From NCBI RefSeq assembly GCF_028583425.1, contig NC_072798.1:16618501-16682500 (forward strand): 64,000 nt of DNA, written 5' to 3'. Both the position numbers and the translations under genes were made by a program. The stretch comes from Eublepharis macularius (Eukaryota > Chordata > Lepidosauria > Squamata > Eublepharidae). The notes under the pieces are model-generated. The model ran no database searches and had not been told where the DNA came from. It saw only the letters and a list, made by a program, of their open reading frames with translations. Below are positions 58,601-64,000 of this stretch, piece by piece; the stretch's first letter is position 1, and the number at the start of each line of letters is the position of its first letter.

Positions 58601-61022
58601 TTCTCACTTGGTATGCAGTAGTATTGAGGAGGGTCCCACAGTGTGGCACCACCATAGAAAAGGACATATCTTCAGTTGCTTTTCGAATTAAGGTCTCCAA
58701 GTGAGCAGATAGGATTCTCTGTGAGGCTGTTCTGATACCCCAGGGCATAGCTATTTGGGATTTTAAAGCTCAAACCAGTACTTTGAAAACAAACAGGAAG
58801 CCACTGCAGTTTGGTGCACTATTCAACATAAGTGAAATATGGAAACAGCCAGAGGCTGCATCCTGACTTACTAATATTTCCATGCAGCGTTCAAGAGTAG
58901 CCCAATGTTCACCACCTAGTTGGTCTTTAAGGTGCAACTGGACCCAGATCTTGCTCCTCCACTGCAGACCGACATGGCCACCCAACCAGCAGAAATTATG
59001 GGTCATTATTTTCAGCTAGTATGTATTTTGAGAGAGTGTTGAAAAGATCATCAAGCCACCTCTTGAATTGTTTCCCATATTGTTTACAGATAAAGAAAGT
59101 AAAGATTGCCCTGGCACTGTCAGAACTTGTGATCTATTGTAAATCTCGGAAGTTTATCAGCTTTGAAGACTCAAGAGAGAATCAGAAGTTTTACGAAAAT
59201 CACTCGATGAGTGAGCTCAAGGCCCGAAAGATGGCCAAAACGCTAGGTAATTCCAGAAGTTCACCCTGACAAAGGCGATATCCTTGCTTTCCCCCCTTTG
59301 TTTAACCCATCAGAATTATGTAGTGGGTGTTTGGGGGCCAGTCGGAAAGGAAGTGCTTCCAGCATAAATTCCACATTTATCATGAGTGCCGTCGCTCCCA
59401 TTTCACTGCATCTATAAAGTTTCGAGTGAATTGTTTAGCTATGTTTTACCTAAGGAAAGCAGTGAAAGAAGGGGGGAAAGTAAATAAATGGTCACTTCTC
59501 AGAAGTAGCACTAATGCTGCTGCAGTGACTGATGTCTTGTGCCCAATTTCCATGAAAGTAGAATTAAGGTTTAGGGATCAGGATGCATGAATGTTAGGGT
59601 TGCTAACCTCCATTTGTGGATCTGGAGTTCTCCTATAATTACAACTGATCTCCATACTACAGAGATACAGAAATGGTGGCTTTGGGTGGCAAACTATGGT
59701 ATCATATTCCTGCTGGGCTCCCTCCCCTATGCCAAGTCCACACTCTTCAGGCACTGCCACCAAAATCTCCAGGCATTTCCCAAGCAGAAGCTGGCAATCC
59801 TAGGAGAGTATTGTTGTTGTTAAACACAGGGTAACTGTGTGCACCCTCCCCTCCTTCCAGTTTTGTGAGTCTCTCCTCCACCTTTCTCTTAACTTCTTTT
59901 GGCACTGTGTGATCCATGCTAATCCTGGATATGGTTCTAAACTCGCTTTGAGAACCCAGTTGCATTCAGGGTTTTCTTTTTGTTAAAAAAAACGCCTTCA
60001 AGATAGAATCTGAAGTCATTTTAACCATTTTAACCAAGATCACCAATGGGCATAGGTAACAACAAACCAGAGGAGTGTGTACATGCACATACATGTGTGT
60101 GGTGGGAGTGAATTTGAGCATGAGATAAGGTTAACAACACCAGATCAGGATTTTTTTGGAGATTTGGAGTTGGAACTTGGGTGAGGAGGGCAAAGTTTGG
60201 GGCTGGGAGGGACCTCAGAGGGGTATAATGCCATAGAGTCCACCCTCCAAAACAGCCCTTTTCTTCAGGGGAAATGATCTCTGTAGTCTGGAGATCAGTT
60301 GTAATTTCTGGAGATGTCTAGGTCCCACCTAGGGGATGGCAACACTCGTGTGAAAATGGATAGGTAGAGCACTTAGGAATCTGCCCCAACTTTCAAAGTT
60401 TAAATTTTATCTCCATAGAGGTTTTACAGACCTTTGGAAATCAGAAAGTTATTAAGTAAGATATCTTTTATGCACCCAAGTTTAGGTTCTGATAGGCTCA
60501 TCACTGAGCCAAACCATTTTCATGTCAAGCACATCCATCTCCCAGAAATTACTAACCACTGCAAAATACCAACAATTTCGAAGCGTCTACTTATCTGAGC
60601 TAAAACACATACTTGAGACAAATGGGACATCTTCACTTTTTAGTAATAACACTAGTTATATCAGTATCATGGCTCTGAAAATGCTTCTTTGTATTAAATG
60701 AACTTGTCTACAGATTTGGACTTAGTTTGGGAAGAAAGGTATGTATATATACTTGTGGAATTTGTCAGAAATGCACACCGGAATATCTTACTATACACAT
60801 AAAGGAAGATTAAACTGGTAAAGTACAAAATCATAGTTTTTATGTCATTTGGGCTATTTTTCATGCCAGTATTAATAACATGCATATGAAAATGTCTCTT
60901 GGCAGCTGCTGAATTTGTCCAGCACAATGTTAGATTTCTTTCGAGAATTTACCCCAAAGGGACCCGAACAAACTCTTCCAATTACAATCCTCAAGAATTC
61001 TGGAACGTCGGGTGCCAGCTGG
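28515..61022 (+). CDS. PLCZ1: Phospholipase C zeta, 8 exons, partial (5' start and 3' C2 exons not in view)
   Basis: Phosphoinositide-specific phospholipase C, which hydrolyses PIP2 to IP3 and diacylglycerol. In mammals PLC-zeta is the sperm factor that triggers calcium oscillations in the egg. Eight exons (28515-28650, 31967-32198, 39287-39488, 42141-42285, 47499-47651, 53579-53797, 59090-59246, 60906-61022) join in phase with AG/GT borders, giving about 453 residues: EF-hand region, X domain, X-Y linker with a basic cluster, start of Y. The residues equivalent to PLC-delta1 His311, Asn312, Glu341, Asp343, His356 and Glu390 are present. The zeta call rests on remembered family sequence: no PH domain exon is seen, the first exon resembles the PLC-zeta N-terminus, and the linker is basic. 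A PLC-delta paralogue is the main alternative. The last part of Y and the C2 domain are missing, presumably past position 64,000. No frameshift or stop was seen. Confidence 0.88.
28651..30730. other. PLCZ1 intron, unique AT-rich sequence
   Basis: Among the least repeat-dense stretches in the window; no exon-like frame. Confidence 0.55.
30735..30880 (-). repeat. MIR-type SINE fragment
   Basis: ctccattttatccttgcaaa, cctgtgaagtaggttcggct, actggcccagtgtcactcag. Lacks a clear head. Confidence 0.6.
31020..31135 (-). repeat. LINE 3' end fragment (L2-like)
   Basis: atcccacgtttccttgtggt followed by aggtagcttacaataa and AT-rich tail, like 23,820-23,990. Confidence 0.45.
31345..31530 (+). repeat. Degenerate MIR-type SINE
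   Basis: Weak resemblance: gtcctaggttcaaatctctc as B box remnant, cttgggtcggtcattctcat, cacagttgtgaggataaatg. Old or recombined. Confidence 0.4.
31967..32198 (+). CDS. PLCZ1: PLCZ1 exon b: EF-hand region
   Basis: Begins after a C/T-rich tract and aagtag with [20 protein letters not shown] and ends in AKFEPIEE plus one base before GTACTC. It carries EF-hand lobes that in PLC-delta and zeta pack on the catalytic barrel and help calcium sensing. It starts in phase 0, continuing exon a, and ends in phase 1. The loop keeps D, T, G, I and E/D positions but is not a full canonical calcium loop. No stops. Confidence 0.9.
32335..32530 (-). repeat. tRNA-derived SINE, second family
   Basis: tggaattgccttatactgaa (antisense 3' end), tactggggattgaaccttgg (B box), gttgctctaccacatagcc (head). 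Nearly complete. Lies just after PLCZ1 exon b. Confidence 0.75.
32951..33420. mobile_element. Large foldback element, about 470 bp
   Basis: Left arm tcagactagacgtaggtttt, cagcagctgtggggaatggc and tattaaaaataaaggagag are mirrored on the right by ctctcctttatttttaacag, ccattcccctcagctgctgt and aacctgcatgtctagtttga. Two homopolymer G runs sit inside. No clear target duplication. Confidence 0.75.
33425..34690. other. PLCZ1 intron, no feature seen
   Basis: AT-rich unique sequence. Confidence 0.5.
34697..34793. repeat. Foldback repeat, relative of 47,093
   Basis: tcagtgcagttctaagtaga, gttacacacttctgagacca, ccgt-like aaaggtgtaactgtttaaga, ctgcactgta. Confidence 0.55.
34975..35400. repeat. GC-richer block, probable non-autonomous repeat
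   Basis: Starts cagggctggttccaggtttc; a related cagggctgac-like edge is missing. The composition (cctcccgccactgtgccacc) is unlike the AT-rich intron around it. Frames here are not convincing as exons. Confidence 0.35.
35405..38970. other. PLCZ1 intron, mostly unique
   Basis: Contains C and G homopolymer runs (about 35,843-35,858 and 36,716-36,734) and a near-duplicate of aaaatggcaggagaggaaat at 36,041 and 36,135. No exon recognised. Confidence 0.5.
36300..36372 (+). repeat. 5S-like fragment
   Basis: ttcagtaatgcctggatggg then agaccacctagaa resembles the 3' half of the 5S-derived head in sense orientation. Short and weak. Confidence 0.4.
39287..39488 (+). CDS. PLCZ1: PLCZ1 exon c: end of EF lobe and first part of the X domain
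   Basis: Starts after a T-rich tract and tttcag. It encodes [18 protein letters not shown], then [20 protein letters not shown], then [16 protein letters not shown]. The first catalytic histidine is the cat codon at 39427-39429, followed by Asn (PLC-delta1 His311/Asn312). The exon ends with two bases (ag) before GTATTT, in phase 2. Length and borders agree with the PLC-zeta/delta family. Confidence 0.93.
39489..40465. other. PLCZ1 intron, no feature seen
   Basis: Unique sequence without a convincing frame. Confidence 0.5.
40468..40668. repeat. Foldback repeat, same family as 3,422
   Basis: Arms caatagcaccttaaagacaa, gagctttcgagagtcaaaac and gactctcgaaagcttatacc, cttgaaggtgctattggacc. Confidence 0.68.
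40670..41335. other. PLCZ1 intron, no feature seen
   Basis: The segment gatcggctttgaagatttta at 40,849 superficially echoes exon b text but does not continue it. Confidence 0.4.
41340..41535 (+). repeat. Degenerate MIR-type SINE
   Basis: gctgtggtatagatgttagc, gcttgagttcaaatctctgc, aaagatataatgaggataaa. About 90 bases upstream of a younger copy at 41,622. Confidence 0.5.
41622..41825 (+). repeat. MIR-type SINE with well-kept tRNA-like promoter
   Basis: The head gttgtgtagaggttcgagcg and cccaggttcgaatccccatt give plausible A and B boxes; the tail is an AAAC repeat at 41,802-41,820. The tRNA-like part continues into CORE sequence, so I call it a SINE, not a tRNA gene. Confidence 0.78.
42141..42285 (+). 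CDS. PLCZ1: PLCZ1 exon d: X-domain catalytic core
   Basis: Completes a Ser codon with its first base, then encodes [20 protein letters not shown] and [20 protein letters not shown], ending HKYAFL before GTAAGT in phase 0. The calcium-binding Glu (42169-42171) and Asp (42175-42177) of LEIDCWDG and the second catalytic His of VYHGH are present. These residues are required for catalysis in PLC-delta1. Nothing is degraded. Confidence 0.94.
42485..42745. mobile_element. Foldback hAT-like element with 54 bp perfect inverted repeat
   Basis: Inner arms 42,536-42,589 and 42,638-42,691 are exact reverse complements (54 bases, 48-base loop). Ends cagggctttttttc and gaaaaaaagccccg are inverted. The octamer ggaaacac flanks both sides (42,477-42,484 and 42,746-42,753), an exact 8 bp duplication. 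It lies just after PLCZ1 exon d. No coding capacity. Confidence 0.85.
42760..43490. other. PLCZ1 intron, no feature seen
   Basis: Minus-strand frame 42,656-43,156 runs through the foldback element and is chance. Confidence 0.5.
43495..43840. repeat. Repeat with gatgtcac / ggaattcctag motif
   Basis: caatgcctgggagcttttgg, cacagtgatgtcacattagg, catgacatcatatcctggta. Similar text at 56,480-56,790 and 58,125-58,335, so a dispersed family, class unknown. Confidence 0.45.
44330..44455 (+). repeat. Half-copy of the gtgccactgg repeat
   Basis: gaagggtgctctgggtcttg, tgttggtctctaaggtgcca, ctgctgctctactccagacc. Confidence 0.62.
44706..45319. mobile_element. hAT-like non-autonomous element (GATC subterminal motif)
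   Basis: Termini tagagatgggcat and gtgcccatgtcta; flanking octamers gttcctat and cttcctat agree at 7 of 8. Repeated gatc, atgatcc and gatcgtg near both ends. Long antisense reading frames inside are chance products of a CpG-rich interior. Confidence 0.82.
45693..46891. mobile_element. Possible hAT-like element (AATATCC subterminal motif)
   Basis: Left end taggtatgtgtgc, right end gagtgcccatccctac, resembling the terminal repeat of the three elements above. aatattcc, gaatat and aatatcc recur near both ends. No matching flanking octamer was found, so the limits are tentative. Confidence 0.5.
47093..47176. repeat. Perfect 32 bp inverted repeat
   Basis: 47,093-47,124 and 47,145-47,176 are exact reverse complements with a 20-base loop (tcccattgaaaccaacagtc). 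Diverged relatives occur at about 21,692-21,782, 34,700-34,790 and 16,010-16,080. Confidence 0.8.
47499..47651 (+). CDS. PLCZ1: PLCZ1 exon e: end of the X domain
   Basis: Begins after cttccag with [20 protein letters not shown] and ends MPTELPSPE before GTAACA. It is 51 whole codons, phase 0 at both ends. The Glu of LSLENHC corresponds to PLC-delta1 Glu390. The TELPSPE end is the usual X-domain boundary in PLC-zeta, followed directly by the ALKFKI segment of the next exon. Confidence 0.94.
47652..48428. other. PLCZ1 intron, no feature seen
   Basis: AT-rich, no repeat recognised. Confidence 0.5.
48430..48725 (-). repeat. Degenerate MIR-type SINE
   Basis: Ends in gcattctaaccactacacca, the antisense of the tRNA-like head; the body is diverged. 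Confidence 0.45.
48828..49020 (-). repeat. MIR-type SINEs, two abutting copies
   Basis: First copy: gcattttatcctcatcataa, gtgactggcccaaggtcacc, ggcattctaaccactacacc. A second begins immediately with ttttttatcctcacaacaac and tgtgaagtaggtaaggctg and is truncated. Confidence 0.65.
49519..49810 (+). mobile_element. Truncated DIRS 5' end (solo ITR plus leader)
   Basis: Begins tcatcttcgttcttctgtg and follows the 5' inverted repeat and leader of the full DIRS element (reverse complement of 15,471-15,746) until cttcggacttc, then ends ctgtgctg. It carries one ITR difference (tcaacgacc against tcagcgacc) and no coding sequence. It lies in a PLCZ1 intron, sense strand. It is flanked by the same 13 bases (acacagtttatgt) at 49,507-49,519 and 49,811-49,823. 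Confidence 0.85.
49824..51266. other. PLCZ1 intron, no feature seen
   Basis: Unique sequence; the frames at 50,729-51,149 show no family likeness. Confidence 0.5.
51281..51997 (-). mobile_element. 5'-truncated L1 with 14 bp target duplication
   Basis: The minus-strand frame 51,997-51,484 gives the L1 ORF2 C-terminus: [60 protein letters not shown], ending at a stop after 170 codons with no break. A short 3' UTR and A-rich tail (seen as ttttttt at 51,281-51,287) follow. cagaaacctcttct flanks both sides (51,267-51,280 and 51,998-52,011). Confidence 0.9.
52075..52440 (-). repeat. LINE 3' end fragment
   Basis: tcatttatagtccacctttc, ctgagactcaaggcgggcta, gaagaaatgctgaaatagag. Adjacent to the L1 insertion. 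Confidence 0.55.
52445..53578. other. PLCZ1 intron, no feature seen
   Basis: Unique sequence up to exon f. Confidence 0.5.
53579..53797 (+). CDS. PLCZ1: PLCZ1 exon f: X-domain end and X-Y linker
   Basis: Starts after atcacag with [20 protein letters not shown], then an acidic stretch ([17 protein letters not shown]), then a basic stretch ([18 protein letters not shown]) before GTAAGT. It is 73 whole codons. In mammalian PLC-zeta the basic X-Y linker contributes to membrane PIP2 binding and to the zymogen-like activation seen in sperm factor. The acid-then-base layout is kept here, but the linker is short compared with mammals as I remember them. The KKRR and PRKKQK clusters could also act in nuclear targeting. 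Confidence 0.92.
54425..55094 (+). mobile_element. CR1 LINE 3' end with intact C-terminal frame and octamer tail
   Basis: Plus strand, in a PLCZ1 intron. The frame to 54,871 reads [58 protein letters not shown] and ITRV-like [19 protein letters not shown], the C-terminus of CR1 reverse transcriptase without the palm. The 3' UTR has ggactggatgggccactggc and the tail is three ttcttatg-type units, as in CR1. Confidence 0.9.
55096..55258 (-). repeat. tRNA-derived SINE, second family
   Basis: Joins the CR1 tail directly. tgctggggatggaacttagg and tgcatgcaaggcagtctccc are diagnostic on the minus strand. Confidence 0.7.
55260..55888. other. PLCZ1 intron, no feature seen
   Basis: Unremarkable. Confidence 0.5.
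55890..56112 (-). repeat. 5S rRNA-derived SINE
   Basis: Well-kept copy: gaggtctcccatccaattac, cctgcttagcttctgagacc, cagtgagatcaggctcacat, ending tatccaggtcagggcat. Confidence 0.82.
56822..57020 (+). repeat. tRNA-derived SINE, second family
   Basis: agaggggctgtggctcaaag, gcttggcatgcaagttcaat, ctctgcctgagaccctggag, 3' end aaggcagtttcatgagcat. Complete. Confidence 0.8.
57025..58120. other. PLCZ1 intron, no feature seen
   Basis: Unique sequence, short frames only. Confidence 0.5.
59090..59246 (+). CDS. PLCZ1: PLCZ1 exon g: start of the Y domain
   Basis: Starts after tttacag with [20 protein letters not shown], continues [20 protein letters not shown] and ends [12 protein letters not shown] plus one base before GTAATT, in phase 1. 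[10 protein letters not shown] and the EN-S-EL-A-K pattern are the standard start of the Y half of the PLC barrel. Its first residues extend the basic cluster of exon f. Confidence 0.93.
60128..60350 (-). repeat. ggttgccagc repeat, minus strand
   Basis: ggatttttttggagatttgg, ggacctcagaggggtataat, gtctggagatcagttgtaat. Confidence 0.62.
60355..60905. other. PLCZ1 intron before exon h, no feature seen
   Basis: AT-rich unique sequence. Confidence 0.5.
60906..61022 (+). CDS. PLCZ1: PLCZ1 exon h: Y domain, last exon in the window
   Basis: Starts after cttggcag and encodes [20 protein letters not shown] and [19 protein letters not shown], ending with one base before GTAGGT (phase 1). [21 protein letters not shown] is the core of the PLC Y domain. 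The next expected segment (VALNFQTPG-like) was looked for in 61,023-64,000 and not found, so the rest of Y and the C2 domain presumably lie downstream of the window. Confidence 0.93.
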
Positions 61023-61304
61023 GTAGGTGATTTAAGATCAGTAGAATATATATTTTCTGAGATGTAATATAATTTTTTTTTGTTATTAGTGAAATAAGTT
61101 TTCAGAAGTTCAAATGGGGTCCTTCTAAACTCTGTTATTGGGTACATGGCAGTGCAAGAATACGGGCTAAACTCCCATTGAAGTCAAAGTGTCTTGTAAG
61201 TAGACTTATATTTATGTGAACTTTTGGACCAGTTCATGTTTTGTCTCCCAGACCCTCACAGAGTTCAGCAGGAGATCAGAACAAAGTTATCTGTTACATT
61301 TTTT

Positions 61305-61465
61305 GGCCATCCTTTCTCTAAGGTGCTCAGACCTTTGTCTAAGGGTCATCTCTCTCCCTTTTATCCTCACAACAACCCTGTGAGGTAGGTAATGTTGAGA
61401 GATCAACCAACCCAAAGGGCTGCTGTGAGCTTTGTGGCTGAGTCAGGGGGGTTATCTACTGGTTT
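61305..61465 (-). repeat. MIR-type SINE fragment
   Basis: ccttttatcctcacaacaac, cctgtgaggtaggtaatgtt. Headless. Confidence 0.55.
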
Positions 61466-61659
61466 GGGTCCTTGGCCTTAGAATAGAGTACACTGTGAGT
61501 CTCTTACGACCTGGATCCTACGTACACTCATTCAAAAGTTAGACCTAATATATTTGATGGGTCTTACTCACAGGTAAGAGTGCCTAAGATTGCAGCCTTA
61601 GTCTTTGCACTGTTGTTTTCAAGTTTTAAGTTTTATGCTACTGTATTATCGATTAAATT

Positions 61660-62245
61660 TTATTGTGCATTATTTTTTATTATTTTATTTTATTTATTGT
61701 ATTTCTAGACCACCCTCCCCATCAGATGGGCTCAGGGCGGTGTAACAACATACAATTTATAACATACAGTTTAAAAACAATAAAAATATTATAAATAAAC
61801 ATTAAAACACTATTCCACATACAATAAAATTTCTCGGTTGGCAGAATAGGCAATAAAATTTCTCGATCGGCGGAGTAAATATTAAAATACAACATTTTAG
61901 GCACAGGGCTTGGCTCTTACATCATGCCCTGCACCACAATTATGAGATCCTGCATGGGTGGTGGACGGTCTTCAGTGGTATGGCTGGCAAGAGGACAGTC
62001 TAGCCTCCACCAAATGCCCAGCGGAACATCTCCATCTTGCAGGCCCGGCGGAAAGATAACAAATCCCACCGGGCCCTAGTTTCCTCAGACAGAGAGTTCC
62101 ACCAGGTCGGAGCCAGGACCGAAAAGGCCCTGGCTCTGGTAGAGGCCAGACAGACCTCCCTGGGGTCAAGGACCATCAGCAACTGCTTATTAGCTGATCG
62201 AAGCGACCTCCGGGGAACATATGGGGAGAGGTGGTACCGAAGGTA
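61660..62245 (-). mobile_element. L2-type LINE 3' end, second copy
   Basis: Minus strand. Coding remnant reads WWNSLSEETRARWDLLSFRR and ACKMEMFRWAFGGG, parallel to the C-terminus of the copy at 7,237. The 3' part is antisense of gagcccatctgatggggagg with an AT-rich tail (attttattttatttattg). It lies just after the last PLCZ1 exon seen. Confidence 0.8.
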
Positions 62246-62249
62246 TTAT

Positions 62250-62915
62250 CATTTGTTAAACACTTTAATTTGTTTACCTGCTCAGAAACTTAGGTAAGAT
62301 GCACAATGTAAAATACATTCAATAAATAAGTATACTTTTTTAAACCGCACACATACACATTTTTGGTGCTATGTCCCTTGAAAAATAACTGTTCTAAAGT
62401 AATGAAGCATATACAGTAGAACCTTATATACTCTATGGAAAATTATTAGTATGCTGCCCACATACAACTGCAGTATAGTTGTGGAAACAACCAGGTTAGG
62501 ATAGCCATGCGACTCTTTTCTTTTATTTATGAAGTAGAATGGGAAAGCAGTGATTTATTCACAGCAAGGAAATTCAAGGTGATTATTTAAATAGAATGTT
62601 ATCGTTTGCATTACATTTCTTGACACACTCCATTTAAAAAAAAAAACACCAGAAACAAGATTAGAGAATTCAGATTGGTTTGGGAGATATTACCTTATCG
62701 CAAGAGAAATAGGACCCCGCAATAACAGTGCTAAATAATGACTTAATCAGTATTCATTCATATTAAGAAAGTATCTGCGATTTTGCTGTGCAAATCAAAC
62801 GATCAACGTGCCCGCAATCTAAGATGTTTTCAGATAGACCTGCAGCAGGAGCTCCTTGCACACGTGGAATTCAGATGCATCCACAAGACTCCTGTGGTCA
62901 AGTTGCTGATCCTAT
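62250..62915. other. PLCZ1 downstream intron, no exon seen
   Basis: Checked for the next Y-domain exon; none found. Confidence 0.5.
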
Positions 62916-62916
62916 A

Positions 62917-63180
62917 ACGACGACAACAACAACAACATTTAATTTATATAACTGCCCTTCAGGACAACTTAGCACCCACTCAGAGCAGTTTACAAAGTGT
63001 GTTATTATGATCCTCACGACAATCACCCTGTGAGGTGGGTGGGGCTGAGAGAGCTCCAAGAAGCTGTGCCTGACCCAAGGTCACCCCAGCTGGCTTCAAG
63101 CGGAAGAGTCGGGAATCAAACCTGGCTCTCCAGGTTAGAGTCCTGCTGCTCTTAACCACTACCCCAAACTGGCTCACAGG
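62917..63180 (-). repeat. MIR-type (CORE) SINE
   Basis: Minus-strand full-length copy: tail acgacgacaacaacaacaac, CORE ccctgtgaggtgggtggggc, head ccccaaactggctcacag. Confidence 0.85.
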
Positions 63181-63321
63181 TGTCCTGCTGTAGCAACTTG
63201 CAATGTAGATGTGGGCAGTCATAAAGCTCCCTGTTAATCACAGTTAACTGCAGCCACCCTACAGCCCATTCCCTCCCTGAAGCAGCTACCCTCTAAGCAC
63301 AGATATGCAAGTTCATAAGGG

Positions 63322-63525
63322 AGGGGCTGTGGCTTAGTGGTAGAGCTTTACTTGGTATGCAGAAGGTCCCAAGTTCCATCCCCAATGTTCTCCAGTTAAC
63401 AGGATCAGGGAGTAGGTGATCTGAAAGATCTCTGCCTGAGAGACCCTGGAGAGCCACTGCCAGTCTCAGAAGACAATACTGACTCTGAGATGATCCAGTT
63501 CAGTGTAGGGCAGCTTCATGTGTCC
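63322..63525 (+). repeat. tRNA-derived SINE, second family
   Basis: gaggggctgtggcttagtgg, tggtatgcagaaggtcccaa, ctctgcctgagagaccctgg, 3' end gggcagcttcatgtgt. Complete. Confidence 0.82.
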
Positions 63526-63904
63526 ACAGACATCAAAGATAGCCATGGTTAACCCAAGTTATCCATAAACCTGGATCAGAAACCCACTTCAAGCCATGGT
63601 TTCAGATCCTGCTTAAAACAGGGATCCTGGTTAACTTTAATTGTGATAAAGCTCAGAGCTGCCCAGGCATGTGTATCTCTAAGGCTAGTTTCCAATTTGA
63701 TGTGGCAATAACTGGGAGCCAGTATTAAACTCTACATAGAGGAAGCATCAGGAAAGCAACTAGATTGAAAGGCATTTTCCCCTGAGTAATGATGCTGGGT
63801 GCAAACATCTCTTGCACCTCCTAGAAGGCTTTGTATTGCAACCTGTGCATGCGCACAATCCTGTATGTGTAACTACACTCAAAGTAAAATGGTTCCATGT
63901 AAGA

Positions 63905-64000
63905 AACTTCATGTTGGTTGTTGTGGGTTTTCCGGGCTGTATTGCCGTGGTCTTGGCATTGTAGTTCCTGACGTTTCGCCAGCAGCTGTGGCTGGCATCT
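63905..64000. repeat. Edge of a dispersed repeat (gtgggttttccgggctg)
   Basis: gtgggttttccgggctgtat, tgccgtggtcttggcattgt, ctgacgtttcgccagcagct. A motif widely repeated in reptile genomes as I recall; the class is not certain. Cut by the window end. Confidence 0.5.

Noticed and set aside
28515-61022. PLC-delta4 or another PLC-delta gene
   Set aside because: Possible but less likely: no PH domain exon seen, exon a matches the PLC-zeta N-terminus, and the linker is basic as in zeta. The C2 end would settle it.

Overview
The window looks like non-coding-rich nuclear DNA from a squamate reptile (a lizard; I cannot name the species). The evidence is the mix of repeats: CR1 and L2 LINEs, a BovB-type RTE tail, a recently inserted L1, tRNA-derived CORE-SINEs of the MIR type, SINEs derived from 5S rRNA, hAT-like foldback elements and a full DIRS-type retrotransposon. 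The host gene has small exons with GT/AG borders and long introns. Nothing here is bacterial or phage.

Layout. Positions 1-26,000 hold no host exon that I can recognise. They carry repeats, a 1.1 kb L2 copy nested in a MIR-type SINE (7.2-8.5 kb), and a complete minus-strand DIRS-like retrotransposon at about 9,639-15,746. The DIRS-like element has intact gag-like, RT-RNase H and tyrosine recombinase reading frames, inverted terminal repeats and an internal complementary region. Two hAT-like non-autonomous elements, a BovB tail and two tandem 5S-derived SINEs follow. A GAT/GAC microsatellite leads into a CpG island (26.03-26.6 kb).

From 28.5 to 61.0 kb eight plus-strand exons assemble in phase into about 453 residues of a phosphoinositide-specific phospholipase C, best matched to PLC-zeta (PLCZ1). 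They cover the EF-hand region, the full catalytic X domain, a short basic X-Y linker and the start of the Y domain. The start codon is not located. The rest of Y and the C2 domain lie beyond the window. The catalytic residues expected from PLC-delta1 are all present, so the gene looks functional.

The introns hold more repeats: a 54 bp perfect foldback hAT-like element with 8 bp target duplication (42.5 kb), another hAT-like element with a 7/8 target duplication (44.7 kb), a truncated DIRS 5' end flanked by 13 bp direct repeats (49.5 kb), a 5'-truncated L1 with a 14 bp target duplication (51.3-52.0 kb), a CR1 3' end (54.4-55.1 kb) and a second L2 3' end (61.7-62.2 kb). The strongest object for a second look is the DIRS-like element, because every structural part needed for its life cycle appears unbroken.
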